Shown here one piece after another: positions 63,441 to 64,000 of a stretch of 64,000 bases of DNA. Source of the stretch: Diplonema papillatum (Eukaryota > Euglenozoa > Diplonemea > Diplonemida > Diplonemidae). The DNA lies in the NCBI GenBank assembly GCA_030068145.1, contig JAPJBO010000109.1, positions 124,001 through 188,000 on the forward strand, given 5' to 3'. The translations under genes were made by a program, and so were the position numbers. Under the pieces are notes generated by a model, which had not been told where the DNA came from, ran no database searches, and saw nothing but the letters and a program-made list of their open reading frames with translations. Numbering within the stretch: the first letter of the stretch is position 1; each line of letters opens with the position of its first letter.

Positions 63441-63923
63441 AGGTTTCCAGGGTGGACATCTCCGGAAGGTATCGAAGCTGAGGGTGTATAGGTTGGTGAA
63501 GCTTCGAGATTCTGTTGGAATTTTGTGAAGCTTGTGTGTTTCCTGCACACGAGGTGTGACGCTACCGTACCGTTCAGCCGGGGGCGGTGCCCCCCGGACC
63601 CCCCCTCTCTTTTGGAAACATGGATTTACAAAGATCTTTGCATTTTTCCACATGTTTTTCAAAATTAACTACTTCTTTTTTACATCTTTGTGTAAAAAAG
63701 AAAGTTGAAGTATGGCTTAAGGAGATCTTGAATTTTTGTTCGAGAGGAAAAACACGAAGACTTTTTCCGGAAGGTTTTATTATCCTGCCACAAACAGGTA
63801 ACCACCCGTACACACCTCTTTTTCCCTTTTCCTGTGGTTTGCGACGTCTTTTTTTCTTGACCCGCAGGTCAGAAACATTTTTTGAAGTAAAAGATTAAAG
63901 TCCGCTTGAAAAAATCAAAAATC

Positions 63924-64000
63924 ATGCCGCCGAAAATGAGACCGGCCGACGAAGAGAATCTGCAGGAGAGGGAGAGAAAAGCTGCCGAGAAAGAGAAGGA
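63924..64000 (+). CDS. Start of a charged ORF, cut by the window end
   Basis: An ATG at 63924 opens MPPKMRPADEENLQERERKA, then AEKEKE, a strongly charged, coiled-coil-like N-terminus. It is preceded by an AT-rich leader. The only plus-strand start of this kind in the window, it may belong to a mobile element or to the next gene. Only about 25 codons are visible. Confidence 0.4.
   Translation, partial: MPPKMRPADEENLQERERKAAEKEK

Overview
This window looks like nuclear DNA of a repeat-rich, intron-containing unicellular eukaryote. Open frames break at consensus GT donors, resume after AG acceptors, and join in matching codon phase. I see no rRNA and no bacterial or viral gene layout. The recognisable proteins are a pentatricopeptide-repeat (PPR) protein, a secreted astacin protease with PLAT domains, SH3-like and leucine-rich-repeat proteins, and a giant armadillo-like/IQ protein. 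With all well-supported genes on one strand and many tandem repeats, an alveolate-type protist (chromerid or dinoflagellate relative) is my best guess. That is inference and I cannot name the species.

Layout, left to right. 1-4.4 kb: dispersed repeats and a 3-kb minisatellite of 56/59-bp units. 4.5-9.55 kb: a partial minus-strand gene for an SH3-like, polyglutamine-rich protein, with two degenerate exon duplications inside its intron. 10.85-13.9 kb: a two-exon PPR gene whose intron holds a Cys/His-rich ORF, a (TG)n tract and a small piggyBac-like MITE. 15.4-16.65 kb: duplicated G-homopolymer repeats. 16.65-22.5 kb: two units with palindromic-satellite ends and C2H2 zinc-finger ORFs, plus a tRNA-like element. 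22.95-36.38 kb: a three-exon astacin-PLAT4 gene whose first intron is about 10.2 kb and hosts two complete transposon-like elements (27238-31516 and 33615-35318). 36.6-40.1 kb: copies of the PPR leader, a tRNA-headed minisatellite and a retroelement scrap. 41.8-42.5 kb: leucine-rich-repeat exons. 42.9-53.7 kb: the giant gene, about 2647 residues in two exons. 53.9-62.7 kb: degenerate copies of its first exon, a 120-bp tandem array, a 2.5-kb 25/30-bp minisatellite, a 170-210-bp tandem array and a large inverted duplication. 62.7-64 kb: a small palindromic MITE and the start of a plus-strand ORF that leaves the window.

The main discovery is a family of DNA-transposon-like elements. Their ends read CACGGTG and run directly into arrays of short perfect palindromes. 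The palindrome differs in every element, but three of the four carry related Cys2His2 zinc-finger sequence. A second theme is the repeated appearance of tandem repeats and duplications at exon borders and tRNA-like heads. The genes do not form an operon or an obvious pathway; they are independent housekeeping or secretory genes in a co-directional block.
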